A stretch of DNA of 64,000 nucleotides from Pseudoduganella rivuli (GTDB taxonomy: Bacteria; Pseudomonadota; Gammaproteobacteria; Burkholderiales; Burkholderiaceae_D), in contig NZ_WKJJ01000025.1 in the NCBI RefSeq assembly GCF_009674485.1, positions 1 through 64,000 of the forward strand. Reading direction: 5' to 3'. Each line of letters starts with the position of its first letter. The first letter of the stretch is position 1. The notes below the pieces were generated by a model. The model was not told the origin of the DNA, did no database searches, and was given only the letters and a program-made list of their open reading frames with translations. Both the position numbers and the translations under genes were made by a program. Below, piece by piece: positions 32,201 to 39,520 of this stretch.

Positions 32201-32507
32201 CATCGATCTTGCGGTTCAGGTCGAACTGCAGGCTGATGCGGGTCGAACCGTTGCCGGAATTGGACGTCATTTCATTGACGCCGGCAATCACGCCCAGGCG
32301 CCGCTCCAGCGGCGTGGCCACGCTGGACGCCATCGTGTCCGGGCTGGCGCCGGGCAGGTTGGCGCTGACGGAAATCGACGGATAGTCCACTTGCGGCAGC
32401 GGCGACACCGGCAGCACGAAGAAGGCGGCAATCCCCGCCAGCGCCAGGCCGATGGTCAGCAGCACCGTGGCGATCGGGCGCCGGACAAACGGTTCGGACA
32501 GGTTCAT
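29277..32507 (-). CDS. mdtC: RND multidrug efflux permease (MdtC/MuxC-like)
   Basis: A 1076-residue HAE1-type RND pump subunit with 12 transmembrane segments and two large periplasmic loops. It starts MNLSEPFVRRPIATVLLTIGL, and the proton-relay aspartates lie in TM4 (GFVVDDAIVVLEN). A Gly/Ser/Ala-rich insert near residues 770-800 is longer than in E. coli MdtC (1025 residues). It overlaps the MdtB-like gene upstream and the channel gene downstream by ATGA in both cases. MdtB/MdtC-type permeases form mixed trimers, and two different permease genes in tandem are diagnostic of this pump class. Confidence 0.92.
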   Translation of the reverse strand: MNLSEPFVRRPIATVLLTIGLALAGIAAFFVLPVSPLPQVDYPSISVSANLPGASPDTMASSVATPLERRLGVIAGVNEMTSNSGNGSTRISLQFDLNRKIDAAAREVQAAINASRADLPATLRSNPTYRKANPSDAPVIILALTSPTRSPGQIYEAVANVVQQKLAQVQGVGDVEIGGGSLPAVRVEMLPYALNRYGLAMEDVRAAIQAANANRPKGALENQGRRLQIYTHAGSANDSDKRATAADYRDLVVAWRGDTAIRLRDVASVTDGQENRNTLGLFNGDPAVIVLVTRQPGANVIETVDGVRALIPQLQAQLPPDVKLQVASDSTNSIRSSLHEIEVTLLISIVLVVLVVSAFLRSARATVIPAVATVVSLLGTFGAMYMLGFSLNNLSLMALTVATGFVVDDAIVVLENTARHVEAGMDRFKAALLGAREVGFTVLSISLSLVAVFIPLLFMGGQVGRLFREFAVTLSAAVLISLVISLTTTPMMCAWLLKPGQHGRQQGRVARWFERAFGVVLRSYEHSLDWALSMRWLVMAILVFVVGLNVYLFSAAPKGFFPQQDTGQVNGGLRADQSISFQAMQQKLKQLVDIIRDDPAVATVVGFTGGGRAGGGFMFINLKPVSERSDSGQAVIARLRPQLAKVTGVSLFLNPVQDLRMGGRASSSTYQYTLKSDNRADLKNWAARLADEMKQSPLLTDVDTDQAENGVETFVHIDKDTMTRMGAGVRDVDNALYNAFGQRQVATIYDELNQYKVVMEAAPMYAQSPEALKDVYVPVKGASAGAAASGGANSTANNVAAARDLSSGSALSTSVKAMAPLTAMATFAERSTPASINHQDGELATTVSFNLPEGVSLSEAQKAVKDAENAIGMPNNVRGSFQGTARSAQESNQQQPLLILAAIVVIYIVLGMLYESLVHPVTVLSTLPSAGVGAVLALLMFRMEFSIIALIGVFLLIGIVKKNAILIIDFALDAERARGLTSIEAVREACLLRFRPILMTTLAAVLGALPLAIGFGEGSELRRPLGVAIIGGLIASQLLTLLTTPVVYVLMDKLRRPGQSESHLSRHAGGPIEVAP

Positions 32508-35500
32508 GCCGCCACCTCGCTGCTGCGCCCCCGCCAGCGCCGTCCCAGCCGGTCAAACGCCAGGTAAATCACCGGCGTCGTATAGAGCGTCAGCACCTGG
32601 CTGACAATCAGGCCGCCAAAGATGGCCAGGCCCAGCGGGCGGCGCAATTCCGCCCCTTCGCCCCAGCCGAACATCAGCGGCACCGCGGCAAACAGCGCGG
32701 CCAGCGTCGTCATCAGGATGGGCCGGAAGCGCAGCAGCGCCGCCTGGTGGATCGCGTCGCGCGGCGCCTTGTGTTGGTCGCGTTCCGCTTCGATCGCGAA
32801 GTCGATCATCATGATGGCGTTTTTCTTGACGATGCCAATCAGCAGGATGATGCCGATAATGCCGATCACGCCCAGGTCCTGCCCCGTCACCAGCAGCGCC
32901 AGCAAGGCGCCGACGCCGGCCGACGGCAATGTCGACAGGATCGTCAGCGGGTGGATATAGCTTTCATACAGCACGCCCAGCACGATGTAGACGCAGATGA
33001 CGGCGGCCAGGATCAGCCACAGCTGGTTGGTCAGCGACGCCTGGTAGGCGCCGGACGCGCCGAGGAACGTCATGGTGACGGACGGCGGCAAATTGATTTC
33101 CCGCGCCGCTTCCTTGACCGCTTCCACCGCCCGGCCCAGGGAAATATCCGGCGCCGTATCGAAGCCCAGGGTGGTGGCGGGATATTGCGCCACGTGCGTG
33201 ATTTGCAGCGGCGCCGGTTTTTCCGTCACGGTGGCCACCGCCGACAACGGCGCGGGCTTGCCGGAACCGGTACGCAATTGCAGGTTGCCCAGCGATTCCG
33301 GCGTACTCAAACTCCCCGGCTGCGCTTCCAGGATCACGCGGTACTGGTTGGTTTCCGTGAAGATGGTCGACACGATGCGCTGGCCAAAGGCGGAATACAG
33401 CGCATCATCGATGGCAGCCGCCGTGATTTGCAGGCGCGACGCCGTGTCGCGGTCGATCGCCACGTGCGCGGCGACGCCCATGGCGCCCGCGTCGGACACC
33501 ACATTGCGCAATTGCGCCTTGCGCTGCATTTGCGCGGCCAGCTTGCCGGCCCATTGCGTAACGGTGGCATTGTCCGCGCCCTCCAGCGACACGCGGTATT
33601 GCGTGGGTCCGGATTCCGCATCGATGGTCAAGTCCTGCGTCGGTTGCAGGTAAGCCGTGACGCCGGGCACTTCCGCCACGCGGCGCTTCAGCCGTTCCAT
33701 GATGGCTTGCTGGTCCCCCCTGTCCTTCTTCAGGTTGACCAGCACGCGCCCCGTGTGCAGCATCGTGTTGTTGGCCGCATCCACGCCCGCCACGGAACTG
33801 AGGCTTTCCACATCCGGGTCTTGCAGCATGGCTTGCGCGGCGGCTTGCTGCAATTGCGCCATGCGCTCATACGACACGGCTTGCGCGGTTTCGATGCGCA
33901 CCTGCAGCTGGCCGGTATCCTGCGTGGGGAACAAGCCTTTCGGGATGAAGACGTACAGCACCACCGTCAGCGCCAGGGTGGCCAGCGCCACCAGCAACGT
34001 CATGCCCTGGCGTTCCAGCACCCATTGCAGCGACGTGTCGTAGCGCACGATCACCTTGTCGAAAAAGCGCTGGATCGCGTCGCCCACCTTCGAACCCGTC
34101 TCACCATGCGCATGGCTTTTCAGCCAGCGCGCCGACATCATCGGCACGAGGGTCAGCGACACCACGGCGGAAATCAAAATCGTGATGGCCAGCGTGACGG
34201 CGAATTCGCGGAACAGCCGCCCCACCACGTCGCCCATGAACAGCAGCGGGATCAGCACGGCAATCAGCGACACCGTCAGCGAGATGATCGTGAAGCCGAT
34301 TTGCGTCGCCCCTTTCAGCGCGGCGTCCATCGGCGATTCGCCTTCCTCGATGTAGCGGGCGATGTTTTCTATCATGACGATGGCGTCGTCCACAACAAAA
34401 CCGGTGGCGATCGTCAGCGCCATCAGGCTCAGGTTGTTCAGGCTGTAGCCCAGCAAATACATGATGCCGAAGGTACCGATCAGTGAAATCGGCACGGCCA
34501 GGCTGGCGATCACGGTGGCGCGCAGGCTGTGCAGGAAAGCGAAAATCACCAGCACCACCAGCACCACGGCCAGCACCAGCTCGATTTCCACGTGTTCGAC
34601 GGAGGCGCGGATGCCATTGGTGCGGTCGCTCAGCACGTCGACTTTCAACGCCCCCGGCAAGCCCGCCTGCAATTCCGGCAAGCGTTCGCGGATCGCATCG
34701 ACCGTGGCGATCACATTGGCGCCCGGCTGGCGCCGCACTTCGAGGATGATGGCCGGGGTCAGTTTGCCCTTGTTGCCGGACCAGGCGCCCAGCCGCACGT
34801 TTTCCGCGCTGTCGACCACGCGCGCCACGTCCTGCAGGCGCACGGGCGCATCGTTGCGCCACGCGACGATCAATTGCCGGTAATCGTCGGCGGCCAGCAG
34901 CTGGTCGTTGGCATTGATGGTGAACGAGCGCGTGGGGCCGTCGAAGCTGCCCTTCGCGCTGTTGGCGTTGGCCGCCGTGATGGCGGTCCGCAAGGTATCC
35001 AGCCCGAGCCCATACGATGCCAGCGCCTGCGTATCGGCCTGGATGCGCACGGCGGGACGCTGGCCACCGCTCAATGTCACCAGGCCGACGCCGGATACCT
35101 GGGAAATCTTCAGCGCCAGCCGTGTGTTGACGATGTTTTGCACTTCCGTCAGCGGCATCTGGTCGGACGTGATGGCCAAGGTCAGCACGGGGGCGTCGGC
35201 CGGATTGACTTTCGCGTAGACGGGCGGCGCCGGCAAGTCCGTCGGCAACAGCGAACCGCCCGCATTGATGGCGGCCTGCACTTCCTGCTCCGCCACGTCC
35301 AGCGTCTGGCCCAGCGCGAATTGCAAGGTGATGATGGACACGCCCGCCGCGCTGGTGGAACTCATGCGCTGCAAGCCCGCCATCTGGCCGAACTGGCGCT
35401 CCAGCGGCGCCGTCACGGTCTGGCCCATGACTTCCGGGCTGGCGCCCGGGTACAGCGTCTGCACCTGGATGGTGGGGAAATCCACTTGCGGCAGCGCCGA

Positions 35501-35602
35501 CAGCGGCAGGAATTTAAAGCCCACCAGCCCCGCCAGCACGATGGCCAGCATCAGCAGCGATGTGGCCACCGGACGCTGGATGAAGGGACGGGACGGACTC
35601 AT
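32504..35602 (-). CDS. mdtB: RND multidrug efflux permease (MdtB/MuxB-like)
   Basis: A 1032-residue RND permease. The N-terminus SRPFIQRPVATSLLMLAIV, the TM4 pair GFVVDDAIVMIEN and the TM-rich C-terminus are typical of MdtB/MuxB (1040 residues in E. coli). It follows the adaptor gene with an ATGA overlap and is followed by the second permease in the same way. It drives proton-coupled export as part of a heterotrimer. Expression is probably controlled by the divergent two-component system at 37304-39348. Confidence 0.92.
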   Translation of the reverse strand: MSPSRPFIQRPVATSLLMLAIVLAGLVGFKFLPLSALPQVDFPTIQVQTLYPGASPEVMGQTVTAPLERQFGQMAGLQRMSSTSAAGVSIITLQFALGQTLDVAEQEVQAAINAGGSLLPTDLPAPPVYAKVNPADAPVLTLAITSDQMPLTEVQNIVNTRLALKISQVSGVGLVTLSGGQRPAVRIQADTQALASYGLGLDTLRTAITAANANSAKGSFDGPTRSFTINANDQLLAADDYRQLIVAWRNDAPVRLQDVARVVDSAENVRLGAWSGNKGKLTPAIILEVRRQPGANVIATVDAIRERLPELQAGLPGALKVDVLSDRTNGIRASVEHVEIELVLAVVLVVLVIFAFLHSLRATVIASLAVPISLIGTFGIMYLLGYSLNNLSLMALTIATGFVVDDAIVMIENIARYIEEGESPMDAALKGATQIGFTIISLTVSLIAVLIPLLFMGDVVGRLFREFAVTLAITILISAVVSLTLVPMMSARWLKSHAHGETGSKVGDAIQRFFDKVIVRYDTSLQWVLERQGMTLLVALATLALTVVLYVFIPKGLFPTQDTGQLQVRIETAQAVSYERMAQLQQAAAQAMLQDPDVESLSSVAGVDAANNTMLHTGRVLVNLKKDRGDQQAIMERLKRRVAEVPGVTAYLQPTQDLTIDAESGPTQYRVSLEGADNATVTQWAGKLAAQMQRKAQLRNVVSDAGAMGVAAHVAIDRDTASRLQITAAAIDDALYSAFGQRIVSTIFTETNQYRVILEAQPGSLSTPESLGNLQLRTGSGKPAPLSAVATVTEKPAPLQITHVAQYPATTLGFDTAPDISLGRAVEAVKEAAREINLPPSVTMTFLGASGAYQASLTNQLWLILAAVICVYIVLGVLYESYIHPLTILSTLPSAGVGALLALLVTGQDLGVIGIIGIILLIGIVKKNAIMMIDFAIEAERDQHKAPRDAIHQAALLRFRPILMTTLAALFAAVPLMFGWGEGAELRRPLGLAIFGGLIVSQVLTLYTTPVIYLAFDRLGRRWRGRSSEVAA

Positions 35603-37050
35603 GGTGTCGATCCCGCCGGCGCGCTGGCCTGGTCGCGGTGGCGGCGGTGCCGCGCGGTGCCATCGCCAGCGGCTCCCGCCTGTCCGCTTTCGGCGCCATG
35701 CCGCCGTGCTCCGTCGCGCGGCGCCGCGCCATCCGTGGCGCCATCGCGCCCTGCTCCATCCTGACCGCCGCGGCGTCCCCTTCGCCCTTCGCCGCCCTGC
35801 TGCGGCTTATCACCCGGCAACATGACCTTGGCGCCATCCTTCAACCGGTCCGCGCCTTCGGTGATCACCTGCTCGCCGGCCTGCACGCCGGTGGCCAATT
35901 GCACCTTGTCGGTGGTGGCCTGCCCCCGCGTGACGGCCCGTTGCGACACGGTGCGGTCGCCCTTCAGCACATAGACGAAATCGCCGCCGGGGCCGTGGCG
36001 CAGCGCCGTGACCGGCACCATGACGGCATCCTTGATGGTGCGTAATTCCAGCCGCAGGTTGACGAACTGGCTGGGGAACAGCGTGTTCTTGGCATTGGCA
36101 AAGCGCGCCTTGGCCTTGATGGTGCCCGTCTGCGTATCGACCTGGTTATCCAGCGCGGCAAACGCGCCCCGCTCCAGTTCCTGCGTGCGGGTGCGGTCGA
36201 ATGCCACGGCAGACAGCCTGTCGCCGGCGTTCATGCCCGCCATCACATCCGGCGCACGGTCTTGCGGTATGGAAAATTCGACGTCGATGGGCGCCAGTTG
36301 CGTGATGACGGCGATGCCGTTGGCGTCGCCCGTGCTGACCAGGTTGCCCACGTCCACCACGCGCAAGCCCACGCGGCCGCTGATCGGCGCCACCACCTTG
36401 GTATAACCGAGGTTCAGGCGCGCGCTGCCTTCGTTGGCCTTGTCCGTCATGACCGTGCCTTCCAGCTGCTTGACCAGCGCCGCTTGCGTGTCGACGTCCT
36501 GGCGCGCAATGGAATCCTGCGCCAGCAACGTGCGGTAGCGCTCCAAGGTCAGGCGGGCATTTTCCAGCTGCGCTTCATCGCGCTGGCGCTGGCCGGACGC
36601 CTGCATCAGCGCCATCTCGAACTGGCGCGGGTCGATTTGCGCCAGCACTTGCCCGGCGCGCACCATCTGTCCTTCCTTGAACAGCACTTTTTGCAGGATG
36701 CCGGACACCTGCGGGCGCACCGTGGTGGTGGCCGCCGCTGTCACGGTGCCCAGCGCATCGAGCACGACGGGAATATCGGTAAGTTCCGCTGTGGCAACAC
36801 CAACCGTGGTGGCGCCGCCGCCCCGCCGCCCGCCGCCTGGACCGCCGGGCCCTCCCGGTCCGCCGGGACCGCCCGGCGCACCCGCGGCCCCCATGGCGGG
36901 CTTGTCGCCCGCCGCCGGGTGCGTCAAGTGCCACGCCAGCCAGCCCACACCCGCCATGGCGGCAACGGCGATCACCGCGCCGATGATGGTGGAACGGCGG
37001 CTGCGCCGGGGCTGTGCTGCGGGAGGTTGGGGTGGTGTCGGCGCTTGCAT
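35599..37050 (-). CDS. mdtA: RND periplasmic adaptor (MdtA/MuxA-like)
   Basis: 483 residues from the ATG at 37050 (CAGGGAA upstream). An N-terminal membrane anchor (STIIGAVIAVAAMAGVGWLAW) is followed by a Gly/Pro-rich linker around 65-90. The hairpin, lipoyl and barrel domains follow, with VRPQVSGILQKVLFKEGQMV and RVGLRVVDVGNLV. The C-terminus (about 420-483) is an unusual low-complexity Arg/Gly/Asp/Ala tail not seen in E. coli MdtA. It bridges the permease dimer and the outer channel. It is the first gene of a four-gene operon with overlapping stops and starts. Confidence 0.9.
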   Translation of the reverse strand: MQAPTPPQPPAAQPRRSRRSTIIGAVIAVAAMAGVGWLAWHLTHPAAGDKPAMGAAGAPGGPGGPGGPGGPGGGRRGGGATTVGVATAELTDIPVVLDALGTVTAAATTTVRPQVSGILQKVLFKEGQMVRAGQVLAQIDPRQFEMALMQASGQRQRDEAQLENARLTLERYRTLLAQDSIARQDVDTQAALVKQLEGTVMTDKANEGSARLNLGYTKVVAPISGRVGLRVVDVGNLVSTGDANGIAVITQLAPIDVEFSIPQDRAPDVMAGMNAGDRLSAVAFDRTRTQELERGAFAALDNQVDTQTGTIKAKARFANAKNTLFPSQFVNLRLELRTIKDAVMVPVTALRHGPGGDFVYVLKGDRTVSQRAVTRGQATTDKVQLATGVQAGEQVITEGADRLKDGAKVMLPGDKPQQGGEGRRGRRGGQDGAGRDGATDGAAPRDGARRHGAESGQAGAAGDGTARHRRHRDQASAPAGSTP

Positions 37051-37303
37051 GGCAATTCCCTGGAGGATCAAATGGATCTGATGGGACACTAGCACAGGGT
37101 TATTTTTGCAATGCTTCTGGCGGAAACAATCGGACGCCGGGAGCACGATAGAACGGGCCTTCAGTCCTTGCGCCCGCCCCTGCAAGGACATGACACCCTT
37201 GCCCGGCAGGCATCGCCGCGATGGTTACCGCCTTTCACAGTTTGATACAAAGGCGCTACAAATCCCTATCAGCCGGACACCCTCGGTCCGTACAATACCG
37301 ACC
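37051..37303. promoter_or_regulatory. Divergent promoter region, efflux operon / two-component system
   Basis: 253 bp between mdtA (minus) and the response-regulator gene (plus). A candidate -10 TACAAT is at 37291-37296 just before the regulator ATG, and an inverted pair GGAC/GTCC (37275-37289) flanks it. An imperfect direct repeat ATACAAAGG / CTACAAATC (37245-37265) could be a regulator box. Shared control of both units by the regulator is an inference. Confidence 0.4.
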
Positions 37304-37996
37304 ATGAGCGAACATATCCTGATCATTGAAGACGATCCGCGGCTGTGCGACATGCTGTCGGAGTACCTGGCCAAATCCGGCTACACGGTCACCACGCACA
37401 TGCGGGGCAAGCCGGCGCTGGCCTGGCTGGCGGACAACCGGGCGGACGCCGTCATCCTCGACCTGATGTTGCCCGACATGGATGGCCTGGAAATCTGCCG
37501 CCAGCTGCGCGCCTCGTCCACCGTGCCAGTGCTGATGCTGACGGCGCGCGGCGACGCCATCGACCGCATCATCGGCCTGGAACTGGGCGCCGACGATTAC
37601 CTGCCCAAGCCGTTCGAGCCGCGCGAATTGCTGGCGCGGCTGCGCGCCGTGCTGCGCCGGGGCGGCGAGCCGCAGCGCGTATCGAAGGAAGTGCTGCGCT
37701 ACGGCCGCCTGGAAATCGAACCCATTGCCTATGCCGCGCGGCTGGACGGCAAACAGTGCGAACTGACGGCCTGCCAGTTCGACCTGCTGTTGCTGCTGGC
37801 CCGCAACGCCGGACGTGTGATGTCGCGCGAAGCGCTGATGGACGCCACGTCCGGCAGCCAGAGCGAAGTATTCGACCGTTCCATCGACGTCCACATGTCG
37901 CGCCTGCGCGCCGCCATCGAAGACGATCCGAAACATCCCCGCCGCATCATCACGGTGCGCGGCGCCGGCTACGTGTTCGCCAAGGACCAGGATTGA
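37304..37996 (+). CDS. OmpR-family response regulator (BaeR/RstA-like)
   Basis: 230 residues from the ATG at 37304; the frame is open further upstream but only this start gives a normal receiver N-terminus. The acidic pair is in LIIEDDPRL, the phospho-acceptor is Asp53 in ILDLMLPDMDG and Lys102 lies in PKPFEP. The winged helix (about 125-228) ends in VRGAGYVFAKDQ. It is followed 11 bp later by its kinase and is divergent from the MdtABC-like pump, the same arrangement as many BaeSR-like pump regulators. Confidence 0.9.
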   Translation: MSEHILIIEDDPRLCDMLSEYLAKSGYTVTTHMRGKPALAWLADNRADAVILDLMLPDMDGLEICRQLRASSTVPVLMLTARGDAIDRIIGLELGADDYLPKPFEPRELLARLRAVLRRGGEPQRVSKEVLRYGRLEIEPIAYAARLDGKQCELTACQFDLLLLLARNAGRVMSREALMDATSGSQSEVFDRSIDVHMSRLRAAIEDDPKHPRRIITVRGAGYVFAKDQD

Positions 37997-38007
37997 CGGA
38001 GTACGCG

Positions 38008-39348
38008 ATGCCACGGCTGTATTTCAGGTTTTATATCGCGCTGCTGGCCAGCCTGGCGCTGTTCACGGCGGCGGCCGCGCTGCTGTGGCATTACGCCGGC
38101 CCGTTCGAAGCGTCGGACCGCGCGCTGGGCGTCCTGCTGCGTAACACGCTGCCGCCGGCCAGTACATCCCCTGCCGAGCAGCAGGCGGCGCTGACGCGGC
38201 TGACCCAGGACATCAAGGCGGACATCACGCTGTACAGCCGCGATGGCGAGCGCCTCGCCTACGTGGGCGAACCGCTGCCCCGCCCCACGCGCGGCATGTG
38301 GCGCGAGCGGCGCATGATGATCGAACACGGCCCCGCATCGGCCGTGGCGGAACACGAGCGCATGATGGCGCGCTTCGTCGAGCGTGACGACGATGGCAAC
38401 CTGCGCCCGCGCCGCTTCTTCATGCGGCTCGACGATGGCCGCCTGGTGGTGTCGTCCACGCCGCTGCGCCCCATGCCGCCCCGCTACCGCCTGCACTACA
38501 TGCTGATCGCGCTGGCCGTCATCATCGCCATCGGCGCCTATCCGGTGGTGCGCCGCTTGACGCGCCGCCTGGAGCGCTTGCAGCACGGCGTGGAATCGCT
38601 GGGCGCGGGCCAGCTGTCGGCCCGGGTAAAGGTGGAAGGCAACGATGAAGTGGCGCGGCTGGCGGCCAGCTTCAACCGCTCCGCCGACCAGATCGAAGCG
38701 CTGCTGGGCGCGCACAAGACCTTGCTGGCCAACGCGTCGCACGAATTGCGCACGCCGCTGGCGCGGATCCGGCTCGCACTGGAACTGTCGAAAGAGAATT
38801 TCGAGGACAAACGCCGCGCGGGCCTGGAGCAGGATATCGCGGAACTGGACCAGTTGATCGATGAAATCCTGCTGGCCAGCCGGCTCGACATGGCCGACGT
38901 GGCGCGCGACAAGGACGGCGCTCATTCGGAAGTGGAGCAACTGGACTTGCTGGCGCTGGCGGCGGAGGAATGCGCGCGCTACGACGAAGCGGAACTGGAA
39001 GGCGAATCGGCCGTGCTGAACGGCGAAGCGCGCCTGCTGCGCCGCCTGTTGCGCAACTTGCTGGAAAACGCGCGCCGCCACGGCGCGCCGCCCACCCGCA
39101 TGTTCGTGCGCTGCGCGGGCAACCAGGCCGAAGTCACGGTGCAGGATGCCGGCCCCGGTGTGCCGCCCGCCGACCAGGACCGTATTTTCGAACCGTTTTA
39201 CCGCAGCGGCAACGTGCAGGACAGCACGGGCACGGGACTGGGCCTGGCGCTGGTGCGGCAAATCGCGCGCCGCCACGGCGGCGACGTGCGCTGCGAACAG
39301 GTCCGGGGCGGGACCAGCCGCTTTGTCGTGACCTTGCCGCTGGCTTGA
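38008..39348 (+). CDS. Sensor histidine kinase (BaeS/CpxA/RstB-like)
   Basis: 446 residues. TM1 is near 8-28, and a periplasmic domain of about 135 residues rich in Arg/Met (RRMMIEHGPAS) follows. TM2 is near 163-182 and a HAMP linker covers about 183-235. The H-box His245 is in ANASHELRTPLARIR. The N-box LLRNLLENARRHG and the lid GTGLGLALVRQIA are intact. It forms a two-component pair with the gene 11 bp upstream. The basic, methionine-rich sensor could detect a metal or a cationic compound, but that is speculative. Confidence 0.9.
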   Translation: MPRLYFRFYIALLASLALFTAAAALLWHYAGPFEASDRALGVLLRNTLPPASTSPAEQQAALTRLTQDIKADITLYSRDGERLAYVGEPLPRPTRGMWRERRMMIEHGPASAVAEHERMMARFVERDDDGNLRPRRFFMRLDDGRLVVSSTPLRPMPPRYRLHYMLIALAVIIAIGAYPVVRRLTRRLERLQHGVESLGAGQLSARVKVEGNDEVARLAASFNRSADQIEALLGAHKTLLANASHELRTPLARIRLALELSKENFEDKRRAGLEQDIAELDQLIDEILLASRLDMADVARDKDGAHSEVEQLDLLALAAEECARYDEAELEGESAVLNGEARLLRRLLRNLLENARRHGAPPTRMFVRCAGNQAEVTVQDAGPGVPPADQDRIFEPFYRSGNVQDSTGTGLGLALVRQIARRHGGDVRCEQVRGGTSRFVVTLPLA

Positions 39349-39378
39349 CCGCCAACGCCGGCAATCCTGCCGCACCGG

Positions 39379-39426
39379 CTGTCCGCTTCCGGACAGTGCG
39401 CCCGGCGCACCGTCCGGCGGCGGACA
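39379..39426 (+). promoter_or_regulatory. Two tandem palindromes, candidate sigma-54 enhancer sites
   Basis: A perfect palindrome CTGTCCGCTTCCGGACAG (39379-39396) and a second near copy CGTCCGGCGGCGGACA (39411-39426) share the pattern TGTCCG-N4-CGGACA. Their centres are 31 bp apart, about three helical turns. Between them lies TGCGCCCGGCGCA, itself palindromic (39397-39409). The centres would fall about 75 and 106 bp upstream of the transcription start predicted from the sigma-54 promoter, where enhancer-binding proteins of the NtrC class usually sit. Confidence 0.6.
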
Positions 39427-39468
39427 CTTTGTTGCGCTTCACGGCTCCGCTGCATGCAGTTTTCGGTG

Positions 39469-39483
39469 TGGCACACCTCTTGC
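39469..39483 (+). promoter_or_regulatory. Sigma-54 promoter (-24/-12)
   Basis: TGGCACACCTCTTGC matches the TGGCAC-N5-TTGC consensus exactly, with GG and GC elements at the right spacing. The predicted start is near 39495, 26 bp before the permease ATG. Confidence 0.75.
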
Positions 39484-39520
39484 GATTGCGCTGGTATCCT
39501 TCACCACCACCGCAATTATC

